From Desulfarculus sp. (GTDB taxonomy: Bacteria; Desulfobacterota; Desulfarculia; Desulfarculales; Desulfarculaceae): a stretch of DNA of 64,000 nucleotides. Below the pieces are notes generated by a model, which saw only the letters and a list, made by a program, of their open reading frames with translations, did no database searches and was not told the origin of the DNA. Below are positions 5,685 to 14,699 of the stretch, one piece after another; the stretch's first letter is position 1; each line of letters starts with the position of its first letter. The stretch is from assembly GCA_016218705.1 (NCBI GenBank), contig JACRDC010000044.1, forward strand, positions 1-64,000, written 5' to 3'. A program made the translations under genes and the position numbers.

Positions 5685-8600
5685 ATGGCCGACGAGTTCA
5701 AATACGACGTCTTCATCAGCTACAGCTCCAAGGACAAGAAGGTCGTGCATGAGGTGGCAGAGCGCCTGAGGGCGGATGGCCTGCGCGTGTGGCTGGACGC
5801 CTGGGAGATCAAGGCCGGCGACAGCATCCCGGCCAAGATCGAGGAAGGGCTGGAGCACTCGCGGGTGCTGGTGCTGTGCATGTCGGCGGAGGCCTTTGGC
5901 GCCGACTGGGTGCGGTTGGAGTCGGGCACCTTCCGCTTCCGCGATCCCCTGAATAGGGAGCGCCGCTTCATTCCGCTACGGCTTGACGAGGCGCCCATCA
6001 AGGGCTCTCTGGCGCAGTTTCTCTATATCAGCTGGCTGCCTGGGGATCGCGAGCAGGCATACGGCAAGCTGGTGGAGGCCTGCCGACCGCCGGCCGGGCC
6101 ACAGCCAGGGGAAGCGCTTGACGTCTACCAAGCGGGCGAGGCCCAGGCCGAGCCCTCCCCGCCCGGCAGCGCGGGTCGTGCGAGGAAACTATTAGCGAAA
6201 GGTGGCACAAGGCGCGCTGGCAGCCCCGGCCCCAAAGCGCACCCCGCCTCACCCCCCCTATGCCTTCACACCCTGGCAGGACACTCGAGTTGGGTCAGGG
6301 CCGTATCCTTGACCAGGGATGGCAACCGCGCTGTCTCCGCAAGCAATGACCGAACTCTCAAAGTCTGGGACCTGCAAAAGGCAATATGCCTAACCACCCT
6401 GGAAGGACACTCGGGTGAAGTCTGGGCCGTTTCCTTGACCAGGGATGGCCAGCGGGCGGTCTCGGTCAGCGGTGACAAGACCCTCAGGGTTTGGGACGTG
6501 GAGCGAGGCAAATGCCTTCACACCCTGGAAGGGCACTCGGGTGATGTCAGGGCCGTTTCCTTGACCTTGGATGGCCAGCGGGCGGTCTCGGCAAGCTCTG
6601 ACAAGACCCTCAGGGTTTGGGACGTGGAGCGAGGAAGATGCCTTCACACCCTGGAAGGACACACGCGTTGGGTCTCTGCCGTTTCCTTGACCAGGGATGG
6701 CCAGCGGGCGGTCTCGGTCAGCGGTGACAAGACCCTCAGGGTTTGGGACGTGGAGCAAGGCAAATGCCTTCACACCCTGGAAGGACACTCGGGTGAAGTC
6801 TTAGCCGTTTCCTTGACCTTGGATGGCCAGCGGGCGGTCTCGGCAAGCTTTGACGATACCCTCAGGGTGTGGGACCTGGCGCGAGGCAAATGCCTTCACA
6901 CCCTGGAAGGACACTCGGGTTATGTCAGGGCCGTTTCCTTGACCAGGGATGGCCAGCGGGCGGTCTCGGCAAGCTTTGACCATACCCTCAGGGTTTGGGA
7001 CCTGGAGCGAGGCAAATGCCTTCACACCCTGGAAGGACACTCGGGTGATGTCTATGCCGTTTCCTTGACCCCCGATGGCCAGCGGGCGGTCTCGGCAAGC
7101 CGGGACGGTACCCTCAGGGTTTGGGACCTGGAGCGAGGAAAATGCCTCCACACCCTGGAAGGACACTCAAATTGGGTTAGGGCCGTTTCCTTGACCCCCG
7201 ATGGCCAGCGGGCGGTCTCGGCAAGCTGGGACAATACCCTCAGGGTGTGGGACCTATCAGGAATAGGCAGCGCGGCGGGCGAAGCCGGCGCGCCACCTTC
7301 AACGCCGGCCCAGGAGCAGGTGCAGTACACCAACGCCAAGGTCCTCCTGGTGGGCGAGACCAGCGCGGGTAAGACGGGGCTCTCCATGCGCCTGGCTCGC
7401 AAAAAATGGGAGCCCAGCGACTCCACGGTGGGCGCCTGGGCCACGCAGTGGAAGCTGCCGGTTGCTCCCGGCAACGGCCTGGAGCGCGAGATCTGGCTGT
7501 GGGACTTCGGCGGACAGGCCGACCAGCGCCTGATACACCAGCTCTACATGGACGAGACGGCCCTGGCGGTGCTGGTCTTCGATGGCCAGAAGGATGATAT
7601 CTTCGAAACCCTGGGCATCTGGGACCGCGACCTGCAACGGGCCTCGCACCAGAAGTTCAGCAAGCTGCTGGCGGCCGGGCGCGTGGACGCCGGGGGCCTA
7701 CGCGCCGCCAGCCGGGGGCAGATCGAGGCCTTCGCCCAGGAGCGCGGCTATGCCCGCTTCTTGGAGACCAGCGCCAAGGAGAACATCGGCTGTGATGACC
7801 TGAAACAGGCCATCATCGAGGGCATCCCCTGGGATGAGATTACCAAGCGCTCCTCGCCGCTGTTGTTCAAGCGCCTTAAGGAGGAGATTGTTCGGCTCAA
7901 GGACCAGGGCCGGGTGCTGATGCGCTTCAACGAGCTGCGCGAGACCCTGCAATTGCGCCTGCTGGACGAGGGCCGGCGCTTCAACGACGCCGAGCTCAAG
8001 ACCGTTATCAGCCTGTTGGCCGGCCCGGGCGTGGTGTGGGAGCTGGGCTTTGGCGGTTGGGTGCTCTTGCAGCCGGAGGTGATCAACGCCTATGCCCAGG
8101 CGGTGATCCGCACCATCCGCCAGGACGAGCACGAGCGCGGCTGCCTGCCGGAAGAGCGGGTATTGCGTGGCGAGCTTGATTACCACGCATCCATGGAACG
8201 CCTGCCCGAGGACGATGAGCGTATCGTCCTTCTCGCCATGCACCGAACCTTGGTCGCGCGGGGTTTGTGCCTACGCGAGAACACCAGGCAGGGGGCCATG
8301 CTGGTGTTCCCCAGCTACTACCGGCGCGAACGCCCGGACCTGGGGGATCATCCAGCGGTGCTGGTGAGCTACCGTTTCAGCGGCTTCATGGACGAGATAT
8401 ATGCCACGCTGGTGGTGCGCATGCACTATGCCGGCCCCTTCCAGCAAGACCAGCTTTGGCGCTACGCCGCCGATTTCAAGACCCTCACTGGCAAGCCCAT
8501 GGGAGTCATGCTTTCCCGTAAATTCGAGGGCTCGGGCGAACTGGAGGTGTATTTCGACCCCGCCATCCCGGTGGGCGAGAAGATGATCTTCAGCAAGTAT

Positions 8601-9293
8601 GTCCATGAGCACCTCTTGCGCCATGCCAAGGACGTGGTTCGCCTGCGGCACTATGTGTGCCAACAGTGCGGTACGCCTGTCGGGAACCGCGATGTTGCCA
8701 TGCGCAAGCTGGCCGAGGGCAAGAAGAGCATTATCTGCGCAGACTGCGAGAAGCGCGTGCCGCTGTGGGACGAGATGGAGGAGCTTTTCGCCAGCGAGGA
8801 GACAAGGCGACAGGTGCTCGACCTGGAGAAGCGGTCGCAAGCCGGGCTCGACAGCGAGAGCAAGGAGCGCGTGCTGGTTGGCGAGGTGATCTCCACCGTG
8901 GCCCTGGCCGGGCAGTTATGCCGCGAGTTCAGCGTCAGCGACCATGGAATAGACATGGAGATAGAGTTCAAGACCGACGCTGGCCAGGCCACGGGCCGCA
9001 AGGTGTATTTGCAACTCAAGTCTGGCGATTCCTATGTGCGGGCGCGCAAGAGCGACGGCACCGAGGTCTTTGATATCAAGGATGACCGCCACGCCACCTA
9101 CTGGAGGGAGCAGGCCTTCCCGGTGATGCTGGTCATCCGCAATTCCAAGGGCGAGATACGCTGGATGGAAGTGCGTGACTGGCTGAAGGCCGCCAGCGAC
9201 AACGGCAAGAAGACCGTTAGGCAGATCGTCTTCGAGGGGAAGAGGTTTGACGTGATGGCGGTAAGAAGATGGAGGGACGAGGCGCTGGGGTAG
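5685..9293 (+). CDS. TIR-WD40-GTPase-DUF4365 NLR-like immune receptor
   Basis: This 1202-aa protein has a TIR domain at 1-130 (KYDVFISYSSKDKK start; the WVRLE motif places the likely NADase Glu at 79), a linker to about 190, eight 42-aa WD40 repeats at 193-528 and a Roc/Ras-like GTPase at about 548-730 (P-loop GETSAGKT, G3 motif WDFGGQ). A winged-helix/COR-like region (730-985), a CxxC...CxxC zinc ribbon (about 990-1025) and a C-terminal DUF4365 domain follow. DUF4365 has D1090, E1092, E1094 and Q1110-L-K1112, the pattern of a PD-(D/E)xK nuclease fold. TIR domains in prokaryotic immunity consume NAD; WD40 arrays act as sensors. I infer a sensor-switch-effector defence protein with two potential effectors. 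The gene starts 23 bp after the PAS gene. The architecture is clear, the activity untested. Confidence 0.85.
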   Translation: MADEFKYDVFISYSSKDKKVVHEVAERLRADGLRVWLDAWEIKAGDSIPAKIEEGLEHSRVLVLCMSAEAFGADWVRLESGTFRFRDPLNRERRFIPLRLDEAPIKGSLAQFLYISWLPGDREQAYGKLVEACRPPAGPQPGEALDVYQAGEAQAEPSPPGSAGRARKLLAKGGTRRAGSPGPKAHPASPPLCLHTLAGHSSWVRAVSLTRDGNRAVSASNDRTLKVWDLQKAICLTTLEGHSGEVWAVSLTRDGQRAVSVSGDKTLRVWDVERGKCLHTLEGHSGDVRAVSLTLDGQRAVSASSDKTLRVWDVERGRCLHTLEGHTRWVSAVSLTRDGQRAVSVSGDKTLRVWDVEQGKCLHTLEGHSGEVLAVSLTLDGQRAVSASFDDTLRVWDLARGKCLHTLEGHSGYVRAVSLTRDGQRAVSASFDHTLRVWDLERGKCLHTLEGHSGDVYAVSLTPDGQRAVSASRDGTLRVWDLERGKCLHTLEGHSNWVRAVSLTPDGQRAVSASWDNTLRVWDLSGIGSAAGEAGAPPSTPAQEQVQYTNAKVLLVGETSAGKTGLSMRLARKKWEPSDSTVGAWATQWKLPVAPGNGLEREIWLWDFGGQADQRLIHQLYMDETALAVLVFDGQKDDIFETLGIWDRDLQRASHQKFSKLLAAGRVDAGGLRAASRGQIEAFAQERGYARFLETSAKENIGCDDLKQAIIEGIPWDEITKRSSPLLFKRLKEEIVRLKDQGRVLMRFNELRETLQLRLLDEGRRFNDAELKTVISLLAGPGVVWELGFGGWVLLQPEVINAYAQAVIRTIRQDEHERGCLPEERVLRGELDYHASMERLPEDDERIVLLAMHRTLVARGLCLRENTRQGAMLVFPSYYRRERPDLGDHPAVLVSYRFSGFMDEIYATLVVRMHYAGPFQQDQLWRYAADFKTLTGKPMGVMLSRKFEGSGELEVYFDPAIPVGEKMIFSKYVHEHLLRHAKDVVRLRHYVCQQCGTPVGNRDVAMRKLAEGKKSIICADCEKRVPLWDEMEELFASEETRRQVLDLEKRSQAGLDSESKERVLVGEVISTVALAGQLCREFSVSDHGIDMEIEFKTDAGQATGRKVYLQLKSGDSYVRARKSDGTEVFDIKDDRHATYWREQAFPVMLVIRNSKGEIRWMEVRDWLKAASDNGKKTVRQIVFEGKRFDVMAVRRWRDEALG
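6261..7268 (+). repeat. Eight tandem 126-bp WD40 repeats with hypervariable codons
   Basis: The array encodes eight consecutive 42-aa WD40 units, each starting CLHTLEGH or close to it and ending near LRVWD. Units 2-8 are nearly identical at DNA level (for example ACCCTCAGGGTTTGGGAC recurs). Differences cluster at unit positions 9-11, 13, 19, 29 and 31: after GH the residues are SSW, SGE, SGD, TRW, SGE, SGY, SGD and SNW, and before the conserved Asp N, G, S, G, F, F, R and W. This suggests homogenisation of the backbone with diversification of exposed positions. Confidence 0.9.
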
Positions 9294-9351
9294 GCAATAA
9301 GCTAGTTAACAAACCCACCCTGATTTTAATACCTTATCAAGGTAGAGAAGC

Positions 9352-11955
9352 ATGACTATACTCCAAGAAATATTGAATTGGTCCAAAGGTTTGCCTTCAT
9401 GGGAGAGCGATGCTATAGCGCGCTTGCTGGCAAAGCAAACTCTTTCTCCAGGCGACCTGAAAGATCTGTACGCCTTGCTCAAAACAGCACACGGGATTCC
9501 TGATGCTGAGGGCCGAACGGCCCGACCCCTCGCTGACGATCATATTCCTGCTTTGCGCGAGGAGGCTGTACATGTTGAACTCCTTGCTATTAAGAACATG
9601 AGGAATGTGAATGCTATTGCCGAAAGCAAACGGTTGCCCATAGGAAACACCGGGCTGACAGTCATCTATGGTGATAATGGCTCTGGGAAATCAGGCTATT
9701 CTAGAGTGCTCAAACGCGCGTGCCGTGCACGTGACCAAGGAGAGCCTATTCATCCTAATGCCAATCAATCTATAGACCAAGACGGAATGGCTAAGGCCGT
9801 TTTTGAAATCGCGGTCAATGGCGTAGAAGAGGACGTGCACTGGATAAATGGCAAGACGCCACCGCCCGAACTGTCATCGCTCGCCATCTTTGACTCGCGA
9901 TGCGCGCGCGCATACCTCGACGATGAGGATGACTTCTCTTATATACCTTACGGTCTGGATGTATTGGAGGGATTGGCTAGCGTTTGTATACAGTTGAAGT
10001 CAATGATTGAAATCGAGCGTTCACAGTATAAGGTTGATCCTTTGGCGTTTAAGTCTCTCCACGGAGACACTAAAGTCGGTGAACTAATTGCTAACCTGTC
10101 TCCGGAGACGACAACGGCCCAAATTGAAGCACTGGCGACCATGACCACAGAAGAGCTGGCCCAACATATCGAACTTGGCAATAGTCTGAAGGAGAATAAC
10201 CCTAAGGAAAAGGCCAACCATTTACGCTTACAGGCCCGCCGTATCTCCAACATTGCTCATAACGCCGCTGATAAGGCAGCGCTGATTGACAAAGGTGTCG
10301 TTGAAACCCTTCGTGGGTTGGCCGACAGCTACCAGATAGCGAAAGCAGCGGCTGATCTCTCTGCTAATCAATTTAGGGAAGATGCCAGCATGCTGCCGGG
10401 CACCGGTGGCGAAGCGTGGCGGGCCTTATTCGAAGCCGCCCGTAGGTTCGCACTTCAAGCGCATCCGGATAAGTCGTTTCCCAAATTGGGTGTTGAAGCC
10501 CTCTGTCCTCTATGCCAACAGCCCTTGGCCGAAGGGGCGGATCGCCTGTTACGCTTCGAGGCGTTCATCCAAAACGATGCCCAGAAAAACGCACACGCAT
10601 GCCGGACGGCCTTGGACGCGAAGTACGATCCGTTTGCTGCCCACGTCTTGGCCCTCAATCTAGACGACGTTACTTATGGCGAGATCGAGGCATTGGACCC
10701 TCAACTTGCTATTGATACGCGCGCTTTCGAGCAGGCAATAGCCGCCCGCCATAGCGCCATCAAAACGGCGGTGGAGTCAAATCAGTGGGGCGACGCTGAA
10801 ACTGACTTGATCAATCCGGCGCTCCGCCTACAGACACTAGTTGCCTCGCTTAATGCTCAAGCAGATACCTTGGAGGCAGCCTCAGACGAACAGGCACGCG
10901 CCGCCCTTCAGCGGCAGTTTGACGAGTTGGATGCGCGGGTCAAGTTGAACCAAATTAAGGAAAGCGTCATCACCGCAGTGTCGCGGCTAAGCCATCAAGC
11001 GAAGCTCACTAATTGCCTGGCGGCTGTGAAGACTAATGCCATTTCTCTCAAGTCTGCGGAGTTAGCTGAGAAGGTCGTATCCCAAGAGCTGGCTGCGGCC
11101 CTCAACCGCGAGTTCAAGGCACTGGGTGCAGGTGACCTTAGCGTTTCCTTGCAGAGCCGTTCGGAAAGAGGCAGGGCTTTGCATAAGCTGAGACTAGAGT
11201 TCCCACAACGCCGGAGCCCTGGTGATATTCTCAGCGAAGGTGAACAACGGGCCGTTGCCATCGGGTCCTTCTTGGCCGAAGTTGGCTTGGGCGGCAGTCG
11301 GGGCGGAATCATCTTCGATGACCCCGTGTCTTCACTAGACCATCTTCGACGTGGGCTTGTGGCAAAGCGTTTAGCGGCCGAATCGGCGCATCGCCAAGTC
11401 ATCGTTTTCACACACGACATATATTTCCTCTGCCTTCTAATGGAGCAATCAAAGATTGCCAGCGCACCAATAACAACCCAGAGTCTGGTTAGGTGTGCCG
11501 AGGGGTGCGGTATTCCCGACCCAGAGCTACCCTTTGAGGCGAAAAACGTTACAGGACGGATCGGTGCGCTAAAGGCCCAACAACAGTTCATCGCAAAGCT
11601 TCATAGGGGCCATGAGGAGCAGGAGCATCGCCGACAGACCGTCGATGCCTACTCCCGGTTGCGCATGACCTGGGAAAGAGCCGTTGAAGAGATCCTGCTC
11701 CGGGACGTCATCCAGCGTTTTAGGAAAAGTGTAGAAACTAACCGCTTGGCAGGAGTTATCGTCGAGGACAGCGACTATGCCGCAGTGAATGCGGGGATGA
11801 CGAAGTGCTCTAACTTCGCGCATGATACGGCGCTCATGGGCGGCGTTGCCGTGCCAGAGCCAGATGAGTTACTGGCTGACATAATGGCTTTGGAAGCGTG
11901 GCGATCTCAACTTGAAGCCAGGAGCAAAGAGGCTCTTAAGAGGCGCAAGAAATAG
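9352..11955 (+). CDS. Rad50-like ATPase, RloC/PrrC-type anticodon nuclease candidate
   Basis: This 867-aa protein has Walker A GDNGSGKS at 107-114, a coiled-coil middle with a zinc-hook CPLC at 385-388, the ABC signature LSEGEQRA at about 627, Walker B IIFDDPVSSLDH at about 653 and an H-loop TFTHD-like motif (VFTHD). The C-terminal region has R771-x3-E775 and H824 (NFAHD). R-x3-E plus a downstream His is the catalytic triad of PrrC and RloC tRNA anticodon nucleases, and RloC also has a zinc hook. It lies directly upstream of a type I restriction operon, where such nucleases occur. Base composition is lower in GC than the neighbours, suggesting separate acquisition. A different SMC-like defence ATPase is possible; the nuclease call is inference. 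Confidence 0.68.
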   Translation: MTILQEILNWSKGLPSWESDAIARLLAKQTLSPGDLKDLYALLKTAHGIPDAEGRTARPLADDHIPALREEAVHVELLAIKNMRNVNAIAESKRLPIGNTGLTVIYGDNGSGKSGYSRVLKRACRARDQGEPIHPNANQSIDQDGMAKAVFEIAVNGVEEDVHWINGKTPPPELSSLAIFDSRCARAYLDDEDDFSYIPYGLDVLEGLASVCIQLKSMIEIERSQYKVDPLAFKSLHGDTKVGELIANLSPETTTAQIEALATMTTEELAQHIELGNSLKENNPKEKANHLRLQARRISNIAHNAADKAALIDKGVVETLRGLADSYQIAKAAADLSANQFREDASMLPGTGGEAWRALFEAARRFALQAHPDKSFPKLGVEALCPLCQQPLAEGADRLLRFEAFIQNDAQKNAHACRTALDAKYDPFAAHVLALNLDDVTYGEIEALDPQLAIDTRAFEQAIAARHSAIKTAVESNQWGDAETDLINPALRLQTLVASLNAQADTLEAASDEQARAALQRQFDELDARVKLNQIKESVITAVSRLSHQAKLTNCLAAVKTNAISLKSAELAEKVVSQELAAALNREFKALGAGDLSVSLQSRSERGRALHKLRLEFPQRRSPGDILSEGEQRAVAIGSFLAEVGLGGSRGGIIFDDPVSSLDHLRRGLVAKRLAAESAHRQVIVFTHDIYFLCLLMEQSKIASAPITTQSLVRCAEGCGIPDPELPFEAKNVTGRIGALKAQQQFIAKLHRGHEEQEHRRQTVDAYSRLRMTWERAVEEILLRDVIQRFRKSVETNRLAGVIVEDSDYAAVNAGMTKCSNFAHDTALMGGVAVPEPDELLADIMALEAWRSQLEARSKEALKRRKK

Positions 11956-12017
11956 CTGTATTGCATTAACAAGTTATTAACTGTCTCCACCCAAGATTTT
12001 GAGGTAACTGAACGCCC

Positions 12018-13482
12018 ATGTTTGAACAGGCCTTCAAGAACATCGACGACATCCTTTGGAAAGAGGATGGTTGCGGCACTGAGCTGGACTACACCGAGCA
12101 GACCTCCTGGCTCTTGTTCCTCAAGTACCTGGATGACCTGGAGCAGGACCGGGCCATGGAGGCCCAGTTGGAGGGGCGGCAGTATTCCTTCATCCTCGAC
12201 AAGCCTTTCAGGTGGGAGAACTGGGCCGCGCCCAAGGGTGCCGACGGCCAACTTGACCATAACAAGGCGATGACCGGCGATGACCGGCGATGACCTGATC
12301 GACTTCGTCAGCCTCGATCTTTTCCCCTACCTGCAAAAGTTCAAGCAAAAGGCCAGCGGCCCCAACACCATCGAATACAAGATCGGCGAGATTTTCGGGG
12401 AGATCAAGAACAAGATACAGAGCGGCTACAGTCTGCGCGAGATCATAGACCACGTGGACGAGTTGCAGTTCCGTTCGCAAGCCAACAAGCACGAGCTATC
12501 CCACCTGTACGAAGCCAAGATCAAGAACATGGGCAACGCCGGGCGCAACGGCGGCGAGTACTACACCCCGCGCCCGCTGATCCGCGCCATGGTGCGGGTG
12601 GTCAAGCCCCAGATCGGCGAGCGCATCTATGACGGCGCCTGCGGGTCGGCCGGCTTTCTCTGCGAGTCCTTCGTGTACCTTAAGGAGAAGGGCAAGCTCA
12701 CCACCGCCGACCTGACCAAGCTGCAAACCGGCACCTTCTACGGCAAGGAGAAGAAGTCCCTGGCCTACGTGCTGGCTATCATGAACATGATCCTGCACGG
12801 CATCGACGCGCCCAACATCATGCACACCAACACTCTGACCGAGAACTTGGCCGACATCCAGGAGAAGGACCGCTACGAGGTGATCCTGGCCAACCCGCCC
12901 TTTGGCGGCAAGGAGCGCAAGGAGGTTCAGCAGAACTTCCCCATCCGCACCAGCGAGACCGCCTTTCTTTTCTTGCAGCACTTCATCAAGATGCTAAAGG
13001 CCGGCGGCCGGGCGGGGGTGGTCATCAAGAACACCTTCCTTTCCAACACCGACAACGCCGCCGTGGGCCTGCGCAAGCTGCTGCTGGAGAGCTGCAACCT
13101 GCACACCGTGCTGGACTGCCCTGGCGGCACCTTCCAGGGGGCGGGCGTCAAGACCGTGGTGCTGTTCTTTGAGAAGGGCGCGCCCACACGCCAGGTCTGG
13201 TACTACCAGTTGGACCCTGGCCGCAACCTGGGCAAGACCAACCCCCTTGACGACGATGACTTGGCCGAGTTCGTGGAGCTGCAAAAGAGCAAGGCCGACT
13301 CGCCCAAGAGCTGGACCCTGGACGTGGCCGACCTTGACCAGGCCAACTATGATCTCTCGGTGAAGAATCCCAACAATGGCGGGGAGGTGAAGCACCGCAG
13401 CCCCCAGCAGATTTTGGAAGAGATCGCTGCCTTGGATGCCGAAAGCGCTAAGGTGCTGGAGAAGATCAGGGAGCTGTTGTGA
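12018..13482 (+). pseudogene. hsdM: Type I restriction methyltransferase HsdM, split by a 10-bp repeat
   Basis: The N-terminal part (12018-12293, FKNIDDILWKEDGCGTELDY) and the rest (12280-13482) together form one HsdM of about 490 aa. The second part holds the target-recognition bundle (GNAGRNGGEYYTPRPLIRAM), SAM motif I (YDGACGSAGFL) and the catalytic NPPFGG. Three copies of a 10-bp repeat at 12266-12295 shift the frame; with two copies the reading would run MTGDDLIDF without a break. As read, the first part stops at 12293 while ATG 12280 opens the second, so reinitiation could still give a two-piece enzyme. HsdM methylates adenine in the HsdS target and is needed for restriction. Confidence 0.85.
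12266..12295 (+). repeat. Three perfect copies of GGCGATGACC in hsdM
   Basis: GGCGATGACC is repeated three times without a mismatch. Two copies, or any copy number equal to 2 modulo 3, restore the hsdM frame. Slipped-strand change in such a repeat would switch the gene on or off. Confidence 0.9.
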
Positions 13483-14690
13483 AAGACGAGTGGCAAACCA
13501 AGGCGTTGGGTAACGTTTGCGAATTTGTTCGCGGCCCGTTCGGAGGCAGCCTCAAGAAGTCGGTATTCGTTGAGGATGGCTTTGCGGTTTACGAGCAGCA
13601 ACACGCTATCTACAACCAATTCGAAGCAATTAGATACTTCATTGATGAAACAAAATTCAGAGAGATGCAACGCTTTGAACTCCGCCCAAACGATCTAATT
13701 ATGAGCTGTTCTGGTACGATGGGCAAAGTAGCCATCGTCCCCGGTAAAATTAGGCAGGGGATCATCAATCAAGCATTACTTAAACTGACTCCTTCTGATA
13801 AGATTTCGCCACAGTTTTTGAAATACTGGATGGATAGCACCTCCTTTCAGGACAGTTTGAAGGACCAGTCTGGAGGCGTGGCCATTCAGAATGTGGCCTC
13901 AGTTAGCATCCTTAAAGAAATTAAGATATCGCTTCCTCCTCTCCCTGAACAGCAGCGCATCGTCGGCACCCTCGACGAAGCCTTCGCCGGCATCGCCACC
14001 GCCAAGGCCAACGCCGAAAATAATCTGCAAAATGCGCGGGCGCTACCAGATAACTGCCTGCAATTCATTATAAATAAATACAGGGAAAGCTGGACAGTAA
14101 AGCGTCTTAACCAAATTGCCGATAGCATTTCAACTGGGCCATTTGGAACCATGCTCCATAAATCAGATTACGTTACCGACGGTATCCCATTAGTTAACCC
14201 AATGAATATTGTGGACTCCAGCATTGTCCCTTCTTCAAGAATGATGGTCAGCGAAGAAACTAGAGACAACTTGAGTGCTTACATATTAAAAGCTGGTGAT
14301 GTTGTAATCGGGCGAAGAGGTGAATTGGGACGGTGCGCTTTAGTTACTGACCGTGAAGCGGGTTGGCTTTGTGGTACTGGTTCATTTTTTGTGCGCCTAT
14401 CTGCCGTTATGGATGGTGACTTTTTTGTATCATTGTTCGGATCGGAACAGGTTAAAGCTCGGCTTAATTCTGATGCAGTTGGCGCAACTATGAGCAGCCT
14501 AAATCATGGCATACTTAACAATCTATTACTGCCAGTTCCACCCATCAAGGTCCAAAGACAAATCATAGCAAATATTCATGCCCTTCGTTCAGAAACCCAG
14601 TCCCTCGAATCCCTTTACCAGCAAAAGCTCGCAGCCTTGGACGAACTAAAAAAATCGCTTCTGCACCAGGCCTTCAACGGCCAACTTTAA
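13479..14690 (+). CDS. hsdS: Type I restriction specificity subunit HsdS
   Basis: This 403-aa protein starts at GTG 13479, overlapping the end of hsdM. It has two target-recognition domains (about 1-150 and 205-345), each followed by a conserved spacer helix: LPEQQRIVGTLDEAFAGIAT at about 158 and VQRQIIANIHALRSETQSLE at about 355, ending LKKSLLHQAFNGQL. Each domain reads half of a bipartite DNA target. The recognition domains are AT-richer than hsdM and hsdR, as expected from frequent exchange. The target cannot be predicted by eye. Confidence 0.93.
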   Translation: MKDEWQTKALGNVCEFVRGPFGGSLKKSVFVEDGFAVYEQQHAIYNQFEAIRYFIDETKFREMQRFELRPNDLIMSCSGTMGKVAIVPGKIRQGIINQALLKLTPSDKISPQFLKYWMDSTSFQDSLKDQSGGVAIQNVASVSILKEIKISLPPLPEQQRIVGTLDEAFAGIATAKANAENNLQNARALPDNCLQFIINKYRESWTVKRLNQIADSISTGPFGTMLHKSDYVTDGIPLVNPMNIVDSSIVPSSRMMVSEETRDNLSAYILKAGDVVIGRRGELGRCALVTDREAGWLCGTGSFFVRLSAVMDGDFFVSLFGSEQVKARLNSDAVGATMSSLNHGILNNLLLPVPPIKVQRQIIANIHALRSETQSLESLYQQKLAALDELKKSLLHQAFNGQL

Positions 14691-14699
14691 GGCAGCGCC

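Noticed and set aside
6261-7268. Regular repeats as a possible CRISPR array
   Set aside because: The 126-bp unit is contiguous, in frame and encodes WD40 repeats; there are no unique spacers or cas genes.
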